NCBI GenBank assembly: GCA_018434355.1
Contig: JAHDPL010000019.1
Location: 124,001 to 188,000 of the forward strand
DNA from: Sporomusaceae bacterium
GTDB taxonomy: Bacteria > Bacillota > Negativicutes > UBA1444
DNA: 64,000 nucleotides
Reading direction: 5' to 3'
A program made the translations under genes and the position numbers. Position 1 is the stretch's first letter, and every line of letters begins with the position of its first letter. This document shows, in pieces, positions 53,523-61,856 of this stretch. Under the pieces are notes generated by a model, which saw nothing but the letters and a program-made list of their open reading frames with translations, was not told the DNA's origin and did no database searches.

Positions 53523-54899
53523 TCATCTCCCCAATACATTTTCCGCCGGTCGGGTTGATTCCACAGGCTCTTTGCCTTCACGCCCCTGACGATAAATCGG
53601 CGCATAGGTCTGCGAATCGCGCAAAACGCAACCCGACCTGCCGCCGTCGCGCATAATGGTCGTACACTTGCCGCAAGCCAGACAGACTTTGCCGATATCC
53701 AGCGTTCCTTTTTGGATCACATCGTTGGCAAAGTCGGGATAAGCAAAAGATTGGCGGCCAAAACCGGCCAACTGGAACCATCCCAGATCGATACCGGCGG
53801 CGGCCACATTCACGCCCCACTGACGCAGCCAGCTGAACCCCGTAGCCATAACGGCAACTGGCGGCGCAGCCGACTGAATAGCCTGAGCAGCTGACAGCAG
53901 TGTGGCTACTCCCTCCAGCGGGTGGAACGGCGGGCAATATGTACCAATGTCATAGGGGCGATTGATGTGCGGATTGTAGTAGGGATTGCCGCAGGTCACA
54001 TTGATCAGCGACACTCCTGCTTCACTCAATGCCGTTGCCAGTTCGGCCGGCTCACGGAAATCCGGTTGGTGAAAATCGGTTTTGTCCACGCCCCAGCCAT
54101 AGGGATACGGCACCGAATCATAGGCATTCATCCGGACTGCCAGCACCATCGCATCACCGAGCCGCCGCCGGATTTTCTCGACGATATTGCGTACAAACCG
54201 GGTCCGGTTTTCAAACGACCCGCCATAACGACCCGGACGCTGGAACGCAGCCAGCAGTTCGGCGCCAAGATAACCGTGACAAACCTTGATGTCTACGGCA
54301 TCAAAACCGATTTCGGCGGCAAGCGCCGCCGCTTCGACATAATCTTCTTCCAGCGCTTCGATCTCGTCGTCCGTTATGATACGAATTTTTTCCTGCGGCA
54401 AGGTATCGAGCCACGGATTGTAATCAGCTACAATCGGTCGCGGCGTACCGTCCGGTTTGGCGTAACGACCGGAATGGGTCAGTTGCAGCACGGTAAGCGG
54501 GCGATAGGGCTGTTGCTGCGCATCGCGGGCCGCCGCCAGCGTCCGCTGCAATAAATCGGAAAAAGCCGCCGCATTCTGCCGGTTCAGCCAGAGCTGCCGT
54601 GGATTGGCCCGCCCTTCGGCTACCACCGCTGTCGCTTCAAACCAGAGTATCTCGGTTCCGCCTCGGGCAAACCGCAGATAGCGCCGCTCGGTCAATTCGC
54701 CCGGTTTGCCGTCCAATTCTCCGTCGCAGCCTTCCATCGGCAGTGTCGCCAATCGATTTTCAATCCGGTGTCGACCAATCGTCAGCGGTTTTTTCAAAGA
54801 GTCCAGATTGTCGGCAAAAGGAATATCCAGCCCGTATCGGCTGATATCTTCTTGCAGGCTTTGCGCTTCCGCGTAATGAAACTTTGCGTGCCCGTGCAT
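53523..54899 (-). CDS. Old-yellow-enzyme-type NADH:flavin oxidoreductase with Fe-S motif
   Basis: A 458-aa FMN-binding TIM barrel of the enoate-reductase family. RIENRLATLPMEGCDGELDG is the start of the barrel, GFDAVDIKVCHGYLGAELL gives active-site residues and GGSFENRTRFVRNIVEKIR the FMN loop. CLACGKCTTIMRDGGRSGC near 415-435 supplies [4Fe-4S] cysteines as in 2,4-dienoyl-CoA reductase. The usual C-terminal FAD/NAD domain (another 250 aa) is absent, so an outside electron donor is needed. It would reduce an activated double bond. GGAGG precedes the ATG. Confidence 0.88.
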   Translation of the reverse strand: MHGHAKFHYAEAQSLQEDISRYGLDIPFADNLDSLKKPLTIGRHRIENRLATLPMEGCDGELDGKPGELTERRYLRFARGGTEILWFEATAVVAEGRANPRQLWLNRQNAAAFSDLLQRTLAAARDAQQQPYRPLTVLQLTHSGRYAKPDGTPRPIVADYNPWLDTLPQEKIRIITDDEIEALEEDYVEAAALAAEIGFDAVDIKVCHGYLGAELLAAFQRPGRYGGSFENRTRFVRNIVEKIRRRLGDAMVLAVRMNAYDSVPYPYGWGVDKTDFHQPDFREPAELATALSEAGVSLINVTCGNPYYNPHINRPYDIGTYCPPFHPLEGVATLLSAAQAIQSAAPPVAVMATGFSWLRQWGVNVAAAGIDLGWFQLAGFGRQSFAYPDFANDVIQKGTLDIGKVCLACGKCTTIMRDGGRSGCVLRDSQTYAPIYRQGREGKEPVESTRPAENVLGR

Positions 54900-54916
54900 T
54901 CTGTCGCCTCCCAGTC

Positions 54917-55915
54917 TTATCTTACCGATTTTCTAATTACAAGCTCGGCCGGCAATACATCGATTTTTGCTTTCGTCTTTGCATGCCTTCCCTTTTCAAT
55001 GAGTTGAATCAAGCGTTGGCAGGCGCGGACCCCCATCTCGTAAAAAGGCTGCGCCACCGTCGTAAGCGGCGGGTCTGTCATCGAAGAAAAGTCCAGATTG
55101 TCAAAACCCATCACCGAAATATCTGCCGGCACCTGCAATCCCGCATCATGGATCGCCCGGATCACGCCCATTGCCTTAGGGTCGCTGGTTGCCAGCACAC
55201 CGTCCGGTTGATGACCATGTTGCAGCAAATCTTTCATCACCAGGTAGCCGTCTTCCCAGCCGCTGGCTCCATGAATCACCATCCGCGGCGGTTCAGTCAA
55301 TCCGGCTTCCTGCAGAGCTCGCAGGTATCCATTGTAGCGATCACGGTATAGCGGCAGCTCCAGACCGCCATTAATCAGCGCAATCTGCTTCAGTCCGCGC
55401 GATATCATATAACGGGTCGCCTGATAAGCGCCGTCCTCGTTATTCAACACCACGGCATCGACTTTTTTCCCCAACTGACGAATCAAAAACACCACCGGCA
55501 CACCCTCGCCCGGCAAATCCAATAAATACTCATGTCCAGGCCTGGCCGTGGAAAAAATAAATCCGTCGATCAAGCGGCGACGCAGATTGTCGATATACAG
55601 TCGTTCTTTGTCCAGCTCTTCGTCCGTATTGCACAACACCACGGTATAGCCATGCTTGCCGGCAGTATCTTCGATCCCCCGGATTGCCGCCGGGAAAACC
55701 AGATTGCGAATATTGGGGATCACCAGACCGATCGTGTGCAGACGTCCCCCTTTTAAACCTTGCGCACAGGCGTTCGGCTGGTAGTTCAATTTCTCCACTG
55801 CCGCCAGCACACGACTTTTCGTACTCTCACTGACCGGGATGTTCCCTGTCAGCACCCGCGACACTGTACTGGCTGAAACTCCTGCTTCCGCAGCTACTTC
55901 CTTAATGTTGACCAA
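54917..55915 (-). CDS. LacI-family transcriptional repressor
   Basis: A 332-aa LacI-type regulator. The helix-turn-helix and hinge read VNIKEVAAEAGVSASTVSRV then NIPVSESTKSRVLAAVEKLNYQPNACAQ, followed by a sugar-binding-protein-like effector domain. Start is TTG at 55915, seven bases after AGGAGG; the longer frame to 55948 runs through the operator and is rejected. It is first in the operon and precedes the OYE gene by 17 bases, so it likely represses itself and all downstream genes until an inducer is present. Confidence 0.94.
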   Translation of the reverse strand: MVNIKEVAAEAGVSASTVSRVLTGNIPVSESTKSRVLAAVEKLNYQPNACAQGLKGGRLHTIGLVIPNIRNLVFPAAIRGIEDTAGKHGYTVVLCNTDEELDKERLYIDNLRRRLIDGFIFSTARPGHEYLLDLPGEGVPVVFLIRQLGKKVDAVVLNNEDGAYQATRYMISRGLKQIALINGGLELPLYRDRYNGYLRALQEAGLTEPPRMVIHGASGWEDGYLVMKDLLQHGHQPDGVLATSDPKAMGVIRAIHDAGLQVPADISVMGFDNLDFSSMTDPPLTTVAQPFYEMGVRACQRLIQLIEKGRHAKTKAKIDVLPAELVIRKSVR

Positions 55916-55931
55916 CCCAAATCCTCCTGCC

Positions 55932-55957
55932 TGCAATCGTTTCTGCAATCGTTTGCA
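55932..55957 (-). promoter_or_regulatory. LacI-family operator, one perfect and one imperfect copy
   Basis: TGCAATCGTTTGCA at 55944-55957 matches the LacI-family consensus TGNAANCGNTTNCA at every fixed position. An overlapping second copy at 55932-55945 matches except for the last two bases. Both lie between the repressor gene and its likely promoter. Binding would shut off the whole operon. Confidence 0.8.
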
Positions 55958-56004
55958 GAAATAATAATTCGACGATTCAAAATTATTTCCTGCCGGATAA
56001 ATAA

Positions 56005-56031
56005 AAAAAATCGCCAGCCCGGCGATTTTTT
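56005..56031. terminator. Terminator after tyrA
   Basis: AAAAAATCGCC and GGCGATTTTTT form an 11-bp stem with a 5-base loop and T runs on both sides. It lies just past the tyrA stop on the minus strand and upstream of the LacI operon. Confidence 0.85.
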
Positions 56032-56040
56032 TATTTATTC

Positions 56041-56919
56041 TTATTTCAACTCTTTTTCCGTAGTCAGTAGAGCATCCCGCAGTTGCTTCGCCTGGGTGAA
56101 ATAGTCATGCACGCCCTGACGGTCACCGGCACGGATCATTGCCGCCACATTTCCCAGTAAGTTTACCGTCGCATCCAGTTCCGCCGCGATATTTTCGCTG
56201 TTGGTCATGCAGATGTCCGCCCACATATCGGCGTCCGACGAAGCGATGCGGGTCGTGTCGCGAAAACCGCCGCCGATGAAGCGGGCCGTCAGCGCCGGAT
56301 CGCTCTGTTTGCGCAGCAGCTGCACCAGTCCCGCGGCCACCACATGCGGCACATGGCTGATCACCGCTGTCACCTGGTCATGGGTCCGTTCATCCAGTTC
56401 CGCCGTTTTTGCCCCGGTTAGCTGAATCAACTGCCGTAGCCGCTGCATCAGATCCGGCGGCGTGTCCGGTAGTGGCGTGAAAATAAACCACTTGTCGCGA
56501 AACAGATCAGCCTGGGCCGCTTCCATGCCGCTGCGCTCGCGCCCGGCCATCGGATGACCACCGATGTAGTGGATATGCTGCGGCAACAGATTGCGGATTT
56601 TCTTTACGAACCAGCCTTTGGTGCTGCCCACGTCGGTCAGTACCGCGCCCGGTTTCATCGCAGGCAACACAGTTTCTGCCATTGGCAGCATCTGCAACAC
56701 CGGTGTGCAGAGAAAAACGAAATCCGCATCCTGCACAGCCGCCTGCGGCGTATCCGACAGTTTGTCGACCGCACCCATTTGCAGCGCTAGCTCACCTGTT
56801 ATGGCCCGCCTGGCAAAGCCGGTCACATCTACCTGCTCTGACCCGACTTGCCGCAGAGCCAGCCCCAGCGAGCCGCCGATCAATCCCAGACCGAGAATCG
56901 CCACCCGTGTTCGGCTCAT
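56041..56919 (-). CDS. tyrA: Prephenate dehydrogenase
   Basis: A 292-aa TyrA that makes 4-hydroxyphenylpyruvate for tyrosine synthesis. The NAD loop is [16 protein letters not shown]. The active site shows [32 protein letters not shown] with the catalytic histidine, [13 protein letters not shown] and [16 protein letters not shown]. No ACT domain is present, so feedback control would rest on DAHP synthase and the T-box leader. It overlaps aroF by ATGA. Confidence 0.96.
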   Translation of the reverse strand: MSRTRVAILGLGLIGGSLGLALRQVGSEQVDVTGFARRAITGELALQMGAVDKLSDTPQAAVQDADFVFLCTPVLQMLPMAETVLPAMKPGAVLTDVGSTKGWFVKKIRNLLPQHIHYIGGHPMAGRERSGMEAAQADLFRDKWFIFTPLPDTPPDLMQRLRQLIQLTGAKTAELDERTHDQVTAVISHVPHVVAAGLVQLLRKQSDPALTARFIGGGFRDTTRIASSDADMWADICMTNSENIAAELDATVNLLGNVAAMIRAGDRQGVHDYFTQAKQLRDALLTTEKELK

Positions 56920-57932
56920 GTCTGATTCCGCCCCATCACTTTGGCGATCCCGTCGATTTCCGTCATCAACGCCGTGAAATTCTCAGGCGTCAGGGACTGC
57001 ATACCGTCGGACATCGCCTCATCCGGTTTCGGATGCACTTCGATCATCAGTCCGTCGGCTCCGGCAGCCACCGCCGCCCGGGCCATCGGTCGCACCAGTT
57101 TCCAGTGACCGGTGCCGTGGCTGGGATCGACGATGATCGGTAGATGGCAGGCATTTTTCAGCACCGCCACCGCGCTCAGGTCCAGCGTGTTGCGGGTCGC
57201 CGTTTCAAACGTCCGGATGCCGCGTTCGCACAACATTACTTTGTAATTCCCCTCATTCATCACATACTCGGCCGCGTTCAGCCATTCTTCGATCGTAGCG
57301 GCGATGCCTCGCTTCAAAAGCACCGGCTTTCCGGCCCGCCCCACCGTTTTCAGCAACTGGAAGTTCTGCATGTTGCGAGCGCCGATTTGCAATACATCGG
57401 CATACTCGGCGACCACCGCCACTGACTGCGGATCAACCACTTCGGTCACGATCTTCAGCCCGGTCGCTTCGCGCGCCTCGGCGAGGAATTTCAGTCCCTG
57501 CTCCTCCAGTCCCTGGAACGAGTACGGCGAGGTGCGCGGTTTGTAGGCGCCGCCGCGCAGGAACGTCGCGCCAGCCTGTTTGACGATAGCAGCCGACTCC
57601 AGCAGTTGTTCGCGGCTCTCCACCGCGCACGGTCCAGCCATAACGACCAGCTTGTTGCCGCCGATCTGCACTCCGTCCACATCAATCACCGAGTTTTCCG
57701 GTTTGAACTGCCGACTGGCCAGCTTGTAACCGGAGGTGATCGCCACAACTTTTTCCACGCCGCTCATTGCTTCGAGCGGCACATCCTGCAGCAGTTTCTT
57801 GTCGCCCACCACACCGATGATGGTGACAAACCGGCCTTCCGACAGATGGACCTTCAGTCCCCGCTCGGTTACTTTGCCTACTACCCGGTCGATATCCGCC
57901 GGAGCCGCTCCTGCTGTCATTACGATAATCAT
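56916..57932 (-). CDS. aroF: 3-deoxy-7-phosphoheptulonate (DAHP) synthase
   Basis: A 338-aa type I-beta DAHP synthase, the first step of aromatic amino acid synthesis. An N-terminal ferredoxin-like regulatory domain (about residues 1-70) precedes the barrel. Active-site marks are [52 protein letters not shown], the CERG motif and [17 protein letters not shown] precedes the ATG. The T-box leader lies about 70 bases upstream. Confidence 0.96.
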   Translation of the reverse strand: MIIVMTAGAAPADIDRVVGKVTERGLKVHLSEGRFVTIIGVVGDKKLLQDVPLEAMSGVEKVVAITSGYKLASRQFKPENSVIDVDGVQIGGNKLVVMAGPCAVESREQLLESAAIVKQAGATFLRGGAYKPRTSPYSFQGLEEQGLKFLAEAREATGLKIVTEVVDPQSVAVVAEYADVLQIGARNMQNFQLLKTVGRAGKPVLLKRGIAATIEEWLNAAEYVMNEGNYKVMLCERGIRTFETATRNTLDLSAVAVLKNACHLPIIVDPSHGTGHWKLVRPMARAAVAAGADGLMIEVHPKPDEAMSDGMQSLTPENFTALMTEIDGIAKVMGRNQT

Positions 57933-58004
57933 GATATCATTTCCCCTTCCATTCTACTTTACTACTTTGCTACACTTTTTCCGGCAGAGCCTGGTGAAAA
58001 ATGA

Positions 58005-58283
58005 ATATAAAAAAACCCGCCCCTAAAATCAGGGACGGGATATTCATCACCGTGGTACCACCCTGCTTGCTATGCAAGCCGCTCTCTTCAGGTACAGGAA
58101 AAACCGATACCCTAGCCCATGATAACGGAGGCGTTCCGGCGCGGCCTACTCAACGAATTTTCGGCCTGCTGCTCCCAGGTGTATTTCGGCTGGTCCGTTC
58201 ACCGGGTCGCACCAACCCCCGGCTCTCTGAAGAACTTCTCCCGCGTACTTATCCTGCTCATCGCATTTGAATGATTGAATTAA
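58005..58283 (-). promoter_or_regulatory. T-box leader controlling aroF-tyrA (tyrosine specifier likely)
   Basis: The minus strand carries the antiterminator T-box AGGGTGGTACCACGG (about 58050-58064), followed by an intrinsic terminator (CCCGTCCCT pairing with AGGGGCGGG at 58016-58039, then T7). Stem I elements are visible: AAGTA near 58250, AGAGAGC and the GGGTTGGTGCGACCC arm. The 3' side of the specifier loop reads GAAATACACC, giving UAC (Tyr) as the best specifier codon. Uncharged tRNA-Tyr would then favour readthrough into DAHP synthase and prephenate dehydrogenase. The T-box class is secure; the exact codon is inferred. Confidence 0.9.
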
Positions 58284-58288
58284 TCGTA

Positions 58289-58318
58289 ATTATAACTGAT
58301 GGAGGAAACGGTTGTCAA
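58289..58318 (-). promoter_or_regulatory. Promoter of the T-box/aroF/tyrA transcript
   Basis: TTGACA (58313-58318) and TATAAT (58289-58294) are perfect hexamers 18 bases apart on the minus strand. The expected start of transcription, near 58282, matches the 5' end of the T-box leader. Confidence 0.8.
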
Positions 58319-58401
58319 CGAGGGAACGAAGGATTGATGTACCCAAGAACGCGAATAAATCAAGGGTAGACATTTAGATTCTCTAAAGCATTTGCTAATA
58401 A

Positions 58402-58433
58402 TGGTGGAGGCGAAGCAAATCGAACCCCTGTCC
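58402..58433 (-). pseudogene. Decayed tmRNA- or tRNA-like 3' end
   Basis: The minus strand reads GGACAGGGGTTCGATT, then TGCTT, then CGCCTCCACCA. This is the order of a T-arm and acceptor ending in CCA, and the bases upstream (AGCTTAACATTACTGG) resemble the end of firmicute tmRNAs. The 3' side of the T-stem should read about CCCCT but is TGCTT, so the arm cannot pair properly, and no matching 5' half or tag reading frame is seen. It looks like a remnant such as an integration scar. The remaining sequence between 58319 and 58590 shows no gene. Confidence 0.4.
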
Positions 58434-58590
58434 ATTAATTCATATTCCAGTAATGTTAAGCTATTTAGCCCCGGTACAACACCCTTCGCCCCTCTTTTCA
58501 CCGGCCTTAAACCCGATTCTGGGGAATATCGATTTTGTCAAATTGAGGCGTCGGCTTAAATCAAAATACGCACTTTCCGCTGCAGTTTAA

Positions 58591-58851
58591 TTAATCGTCA
58601 TAATGTCCGCAAACCTGCGCGATGTGGATTTCTCCGTCCACAATCGCATAAATCAATCGATGTTCCGGCGTTATTCGTCTGCTCCAGTATCCACTCAACT
58701 CATACTTCAGCGGCTCGGGTTTTCCGATTCCCTCATGACCGTTACGATCAATATCATTTAGCAGCGCGTGGATCTTTTTTATGATCGTTTTATCTGTGTT
58801 GTAAAAGTGCAGATATTCTTCCCACGCCAGGTCCGAAAACCGCTTAATCAT
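58591..58851 (-). CDS. yoeB: YoeB/Txe-family mRNA interferase toxin
   Basis: An 86-aa RelE-superfamily toxin. It keeps the YoeB pattern WEEYLHFYNTDKTIIKKIHALL, GIGKPEPLKYELSGYWSRRI and the C-terminal HRLIYAIVDGEIHIAQVCGHYDD with the catalytic-region histidine and tyrosine. YoeB toxins cleave mRNA on the ribosome. The ATG overlaps the antitoxin gene by eight bases. Confidence 0.95.
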   Translation of the reverse strand: MIKRFSDLAWEEYLHFYNTDKTIIKKIHALLNDIDRNGHEGIGKPEPLKYELSGYWSRRITPEHRLIYAIVDGEIHIAQVCGHYDD

Positions 58852-59098
58852 CGCCCAGTTCTCGAACTTTCCCCTGACCAGCCTTTAATTGTCCGATAGA
58901 CTTGATTAGCCTGGCATAAGCCTTCTTATCCCGGCGAACGAACAGGTTTTCCTGCATATTGTTATATTCTGCCTCGGACAGCATAACGACATTGCCACCT
59001 TGCTTTCTTGTAATGACAATCGTTTCAATTTCGTCATTGACTCGGTCACAATAGGCTTTAAGATTTTCTCTTGCCGTAGAAAAGTTCACAGCCAACAT
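58844..59098 (-). CDS. yefM: YefM/Phd-family antitoxin
   Basis: An 84-aa antitoxin: MLAVNFSTARENLKAYCDRV is the DNA-binding N-terminus and IVITRKQGGNVVMLSEAEYNNMQE the Phd/YefM core, with a toxin-neutralising C-terminal tail. ATG at 59098 is seven bases after AAGGAGG; upstream starts are rejected. It would repress its own promoter at the inverted repeat 59110-59131. Confidence 0.94.
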   Translation of the reverse strand: MLAVNFSTARENLKAYCDRVNDEIETIVITRKQGGNVVMLSEAEYNNMQENLFVRRDKKAYARLIKSIGQLKAGQGKVRELGDD

Positions 59099-59109
59099 AG
59101 CCATCCCTC

Positions 59110-59131
59110 CTTGTACTATATATCGTACAAG
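59110..59131 (-). promoter_or_regulatory. Operator and promoter region of the yefM-yoeB pair
   Basis: CTTGTAC and GTACAAG form a perfect 7-bp inverted repeat 8 bases apart, just upstream of the antitoxin ribosome site. YefM operators are known to contain TGTACA-type cores. A candidate promoter (TTGATT, 17 bases, TACGAT) places the repeat over the -10 region. Confidence 0.7.
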
Positions 59132-59185
59132 ATAATGCAAAGAAAATCAATTAAACCCAACCGAACGCTACAACCTTTCCGCAGC

Positions 59186-59213
59186 AAAAAACCGCCCTGT
59201 TCAGGCGGTTTTT
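59186..59213. terminator. Terminator after the aminotransferase gene
   Basis: AAAAAACCGCC and GGCGGTTTTT pair around CTGTTCA. T runs follow on both strands. It ends the molybdopterin-aminotransferase unit, which is transcribed on the minus strand. Confidence 0.85.
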
Positions 59214-59214
59214 A

Positions 59215-60420
59215 TTATCGTTGGTTTATCGCTTCGCAGATTCGCTGCAGTCCTTTGGCGATGATCGCGCGGGGCATGGCCAGGTTCAGCCGTACATAGC
59301 CTGTCGCATTGCCGACAAACATTCCGTCGCCGCCTTCCAGCAGCACGCCGGCCTTGTTGGCGAAAAACATCGGCAAGTCCTCTGTTTCCGGGAAATAGAG
59401 GCTCACGTCCAGCCATGCCAGATAGGTCGACTCCGGGATGCGGAAGACGGCCTGCGGCAGATTCGCGGCCAGATAGTCGGCGACGAACTGGAAGTTGCCG
59501 TCCAGATAGGCCTGCAGCTGCTTCAGCCACTCGCCGCCCTGCTCATAGGCAGCCTGTGTCGCCGCCAGCGACAGCGGGTTGACGAGACCGATCGTTTTGT
59601 CGTGCGCCGCCATTTGTTGGCGTACTGCGGCATCCCTGACGATGATGTTGGAAAACATCAACCCAGCCAGGTTAAAGGTCTTGCTGGCCGCCATGCAGGT
59701 GATCAGCTTGGGATAGTCCGGCATGACCTTGGCGGTAGGAATATGCTTTTTCCCCTGCCGGATCAGGTCGCAATGGATTTCATCGGATATCAGCCACAGC
59801 CCGTATTTCTCCGCGATAGCGCCGACTCGCGCCGTTTCTTCCGCTGTCCACATGCGGCCGGTCGGGTTATGCGGATTGCACCAGATGATCAGCTTTACCT
59901 TGGGGTCGGCCGCCTTTTGTTCCAAGTCGGCAAAATCGATGCTGAACCAGCCGTTGTCGTTTTTCAGCGGCGAACAGACCAAGGTCCGGTTGTTGTAAGT
60001 CGCAGCATGTTTGAAAAAACCATAGGCCGGCGTGGTGATCAACACTTTCTCATCGGCAGCGACCAAATCGCCGACCAGCTCATACAGCGCCGGAATAATG
60101 CCCGGTGAAAACACCAGTTGTTCTTTGGGGAAGTCCCAGTCGTACATTTTGCCGCACCAACCGGAAAACGCCTCGTAGTAACCGGGGTCAAACACCTGGC
60201 TGTAGCCGAAAATTCGTTTGTCCACCCGATCCTTGATCGCCTGGCAGACCTCCGGCGGCGTGGCAAACTCCATATCGGCCACCCACATCCGGATGAATTC
60301 GTCGTCAGAATAGGGAAATTTCATATCCGGTCCGGCATGAAAGATATAGCTGCGGAAGCCGTCCGTGTTCATGGCGTTGGTATGTTTGCGGTCGATGATT
60401 TCGTCAAAATTATACTGCAT
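59215..60420 (-). CDS. MalY/PatB-family PLP aminotransferase or cystathionine beta-lyase
   Basis: A 401-aa fold-type I PLP enzyme. The PLP lysine is in AASKTFNLAGLMFSN, with IIWCNPHNPTGRMW, LISDEIHCDLI and the arginine in YVRLNLAMPR. The N-terminal WVADMEFATPPEV block is typical of MalY/PatB C-S lyases. It may release sulfide from cystathionine or cysteine, or transaminate. It lies 29 bases after mogA, the only non-cofactor gene of that run, so a link to sulfur supply for molybdopterin is possible but unproven. Confidence 0.93.
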   Translation of the reverse strand: MQYNFDEIIDRKHTNAMNTDGFRSYIFHAGPDMKFPYSDDEFIRMWVADMEFATPPEVCQAIKDRVDKRIFGYSQVFDPGYYEAFSGWCGKMYDWDFPKEQLVFSPGIIPALYELVGDLVAADEKVLITTPAYGFFKHAATYNNRTLVCSPLKNDNGWFSIDFADLEQKAADPKVKLIIWCNPHNPTGRMWTAEETARVGAIAEKYGLWLISDEIHCDLIRQGKKHIPTAKVMPDYPKLITCMAASKTFNLAGLMFSNIIVRDAAVRQQMAAHDKTIGLVNPLSLAATQAAYEQGGEWLKQLQAYLDGNFQFVADYLAANLPQAVFRIPESTYLAWLDVSLYFPETEDLPMFFANKAGVLLEGGDGMFVGNATGYVRLNLAMPRAIIAKGLQRICEAINQR

Positions 60421-60449
60421 CAGGAAAATTCACCCTCATATCCAGTTCT

Positions 60450-60938
60450 TCAGTGCCGGGCGCACTCGCTCGCTTCACCCTTCATGATCGCCAGGCCATG
60501 CTCCAGCGCCGGCAGGATCACTTCCAGGCATTCCTGCACGCCCTTGGGGCTGCCAGGCAAATTGATGATCAATGTCTTATTGCGCATGCCGGCCACCGCT
60601 CGCGACAACATCGCCCGCGAGGTGATCTCCAGCGATTTGGCCCGCATCGCTTCGGCTATCCCCGGCACTTGCCGGTCCACCACAGCTAGCGTCGCCTCCG
60701 GCGTCACGTCGCGCGGCCCCAGCCCGGTGCCGCCGGTCGTCAGGATCAGGTCCACGCCGAGTTGGTCAGCCATGATGACCATTTCCTTGCTGATCTGTTC
60801 GGCATCGTCCGCCACCACCTTGTAGCTGCGGATCTGGCCCAGTTCCTGCAGCATCGTGGCAATCAGCCGACCGCTGGCGTCTTCCCGTTCACCGCGGAAA
60901 CCTTTGTCACTGGCCGTAATGATGCCGATATTAAACAA
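60450..60938 (-). CDS. mogA: MogA/MoaB-family molybdopterin adenylyltransferase
   Basis: A 162-aa protein that activates molybdopterin by adenylylation. It starts FNIGIITASDKGFRGERED, has LILTTGGTGLGPRDVTPEAT and the final INLPGSPKGVQECLE. TTG at 60938 lies inside the end of the MOSC gene with GAGGTGG six bases before, so translation is likely coupled. Longer upstream frames are rejected. Confidence 0.93.
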   Translation of the reverse strand: MFNIGIITASDKGFRGEREDASGRLIATMLQELGQIRSYKVVADDAEQISKEMVIMADQLGVDLILTTGGTGLGPRDVTPEATLAVVDRQVPGIAEAMRAKSLEITSRAMLSRAVAGMRNKTLIINLPGSPKGVQECLEVILPALEHGLAIMKGEASECARH

Positions 60939-61371
60939 GGCCAACCACCTCGACCCGGTCGCCGCGCGAGATTCTGCCGCCTTGCTCGACAGTCGCAAAA
61001 ATCCCTTCCCGCGGCATCACGCAATCGCCGACCGCCTTCATCACTTCGCAGCCGTGATGGCATTCCTTGCCGATCTGGCTTACTTTCAGCACGGTTTCGC
61101 CGATATGCAGCACCGTCCCCACTGGCAACGCCGGCAGGTCCAGCCCTTCAACGGTGAGATTCTCGGCAAAATCGCCGGGAACCAGCTCGCCGCATTTCTG
61201 TTTCATCTTATCGATACTGGCCACCGACAACAGACTGATCTGTCTGTGGGCAAACCCAGCATGGGCGTCGCCTTCGATTCCCTGTCCGGCAATCAGCATC
61301 GCCGTTCCCACATCCACCTTGCGCTGGCCTTTTTGGCTGCTTGTACAAACTGCCACAACCGTACCCTGCAT
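60931..61371 (-). CDS. MOSC-domain protein
   Basis: A 146-aa stand-alone MOSC (molybdenum cofactor sulfurase C-terminal) domain protein. Marks are GIEGDAHAGFAHRQISLLS and PGDFAENLTVEGLDL, then IGKECHHGCEV with the conserved cysteine and REGIFATVEQGG. It may carry sulfur or bind the cofactor. ATG at 61371 follows GAGAGGG at the end of moaC. Confidence 0.9.
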   Translation of the reverse strand: MQGTVVAVCTSSQKGQRKVDVGTAMLIAGQGIEGDAHAGFAHRQISLLSVASIDKMKQKCGELVPGDFAENLTVEGLDLPALPVGTVLHIGETVLKVSQIGKECHHGCEVMKAVGDCVMPREGIFATVEQGGRISRGDRVEVVGLV

Positions 61372-61372
61372 C

Positions 61373-61852
61373 TTATTCACCCTCTCGCTCAAATACGCCG
61401 CTGCGTCCGCCGGATTTGCGCAGCAAGCGGATGTTCTCCACGCACATGCCGCGGTCAATCGCCTTGCACATGTCATAAATCGTCAATGCCGCAGCCGAAA
61501 CAGCCGTCAGCGCTTCCATTTCGACCCCGGTCTTGCCAGTGGTTTTCACTTCGGCCTGAATGTCGATCGCCGATGCCTTCGCATCGATAGCGAAAGAAAT
61601 GCTCACGCCGGTGAGCAGCAACGGATGGCACATCGGAATGATCTCCCAGGTTTTTTTGGCCGCCATGATACCGGCCACCTGCGCCACTGCCAGCACATCG
61701 CCCTTGCCGATCAAGCCTGCTTTGATCCGCGACAGGGTCTCCGCCGCCATCACGACCCGGCCTGCCGCCACCGCGACTCTATCCGTGTCCTGCTTGTCCG
61801 TGACGTTCACCATGTGCGCCCGACCGGCAGCGTCAAAATGCGTCAGTTCCAT
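61373..61852 (-). CDS. moaC: Cyclic pyranopterin monophosphate synthase MoaC
   Basis: A 159-aa MoaC, which completes the pyranopterin ring after MoaA. It shows [48 protein letters not shown] and [20 protein letters not shown] with the catalytic lysine region. It is four bases after the moaD-like gene and one base before MOSC. Confidence 0.97.
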   Translation of the reverse strand: MELTHFDAAGRAHMVNVTDKQDTDRVAVAAGRVVMAAETLSRIKAGLIGKGDVLAVAQVAGIMAAKKTWEIIPMCHPLLLTGVSISFAIDAKASAIDIQAEVKTTGKTGVEMEALTAVSAAALTIYDMCKAIDRGMCVENIRLLRKSGGRSGVFEREGE

Positions 61853-61856
61853 GATT

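Noticed and set aside
58280-58501. 73-codon minus-strand ORF
   Set aside because: It overlaps the T-box promoter and the tmRNA-like scar and has no ribosome site.
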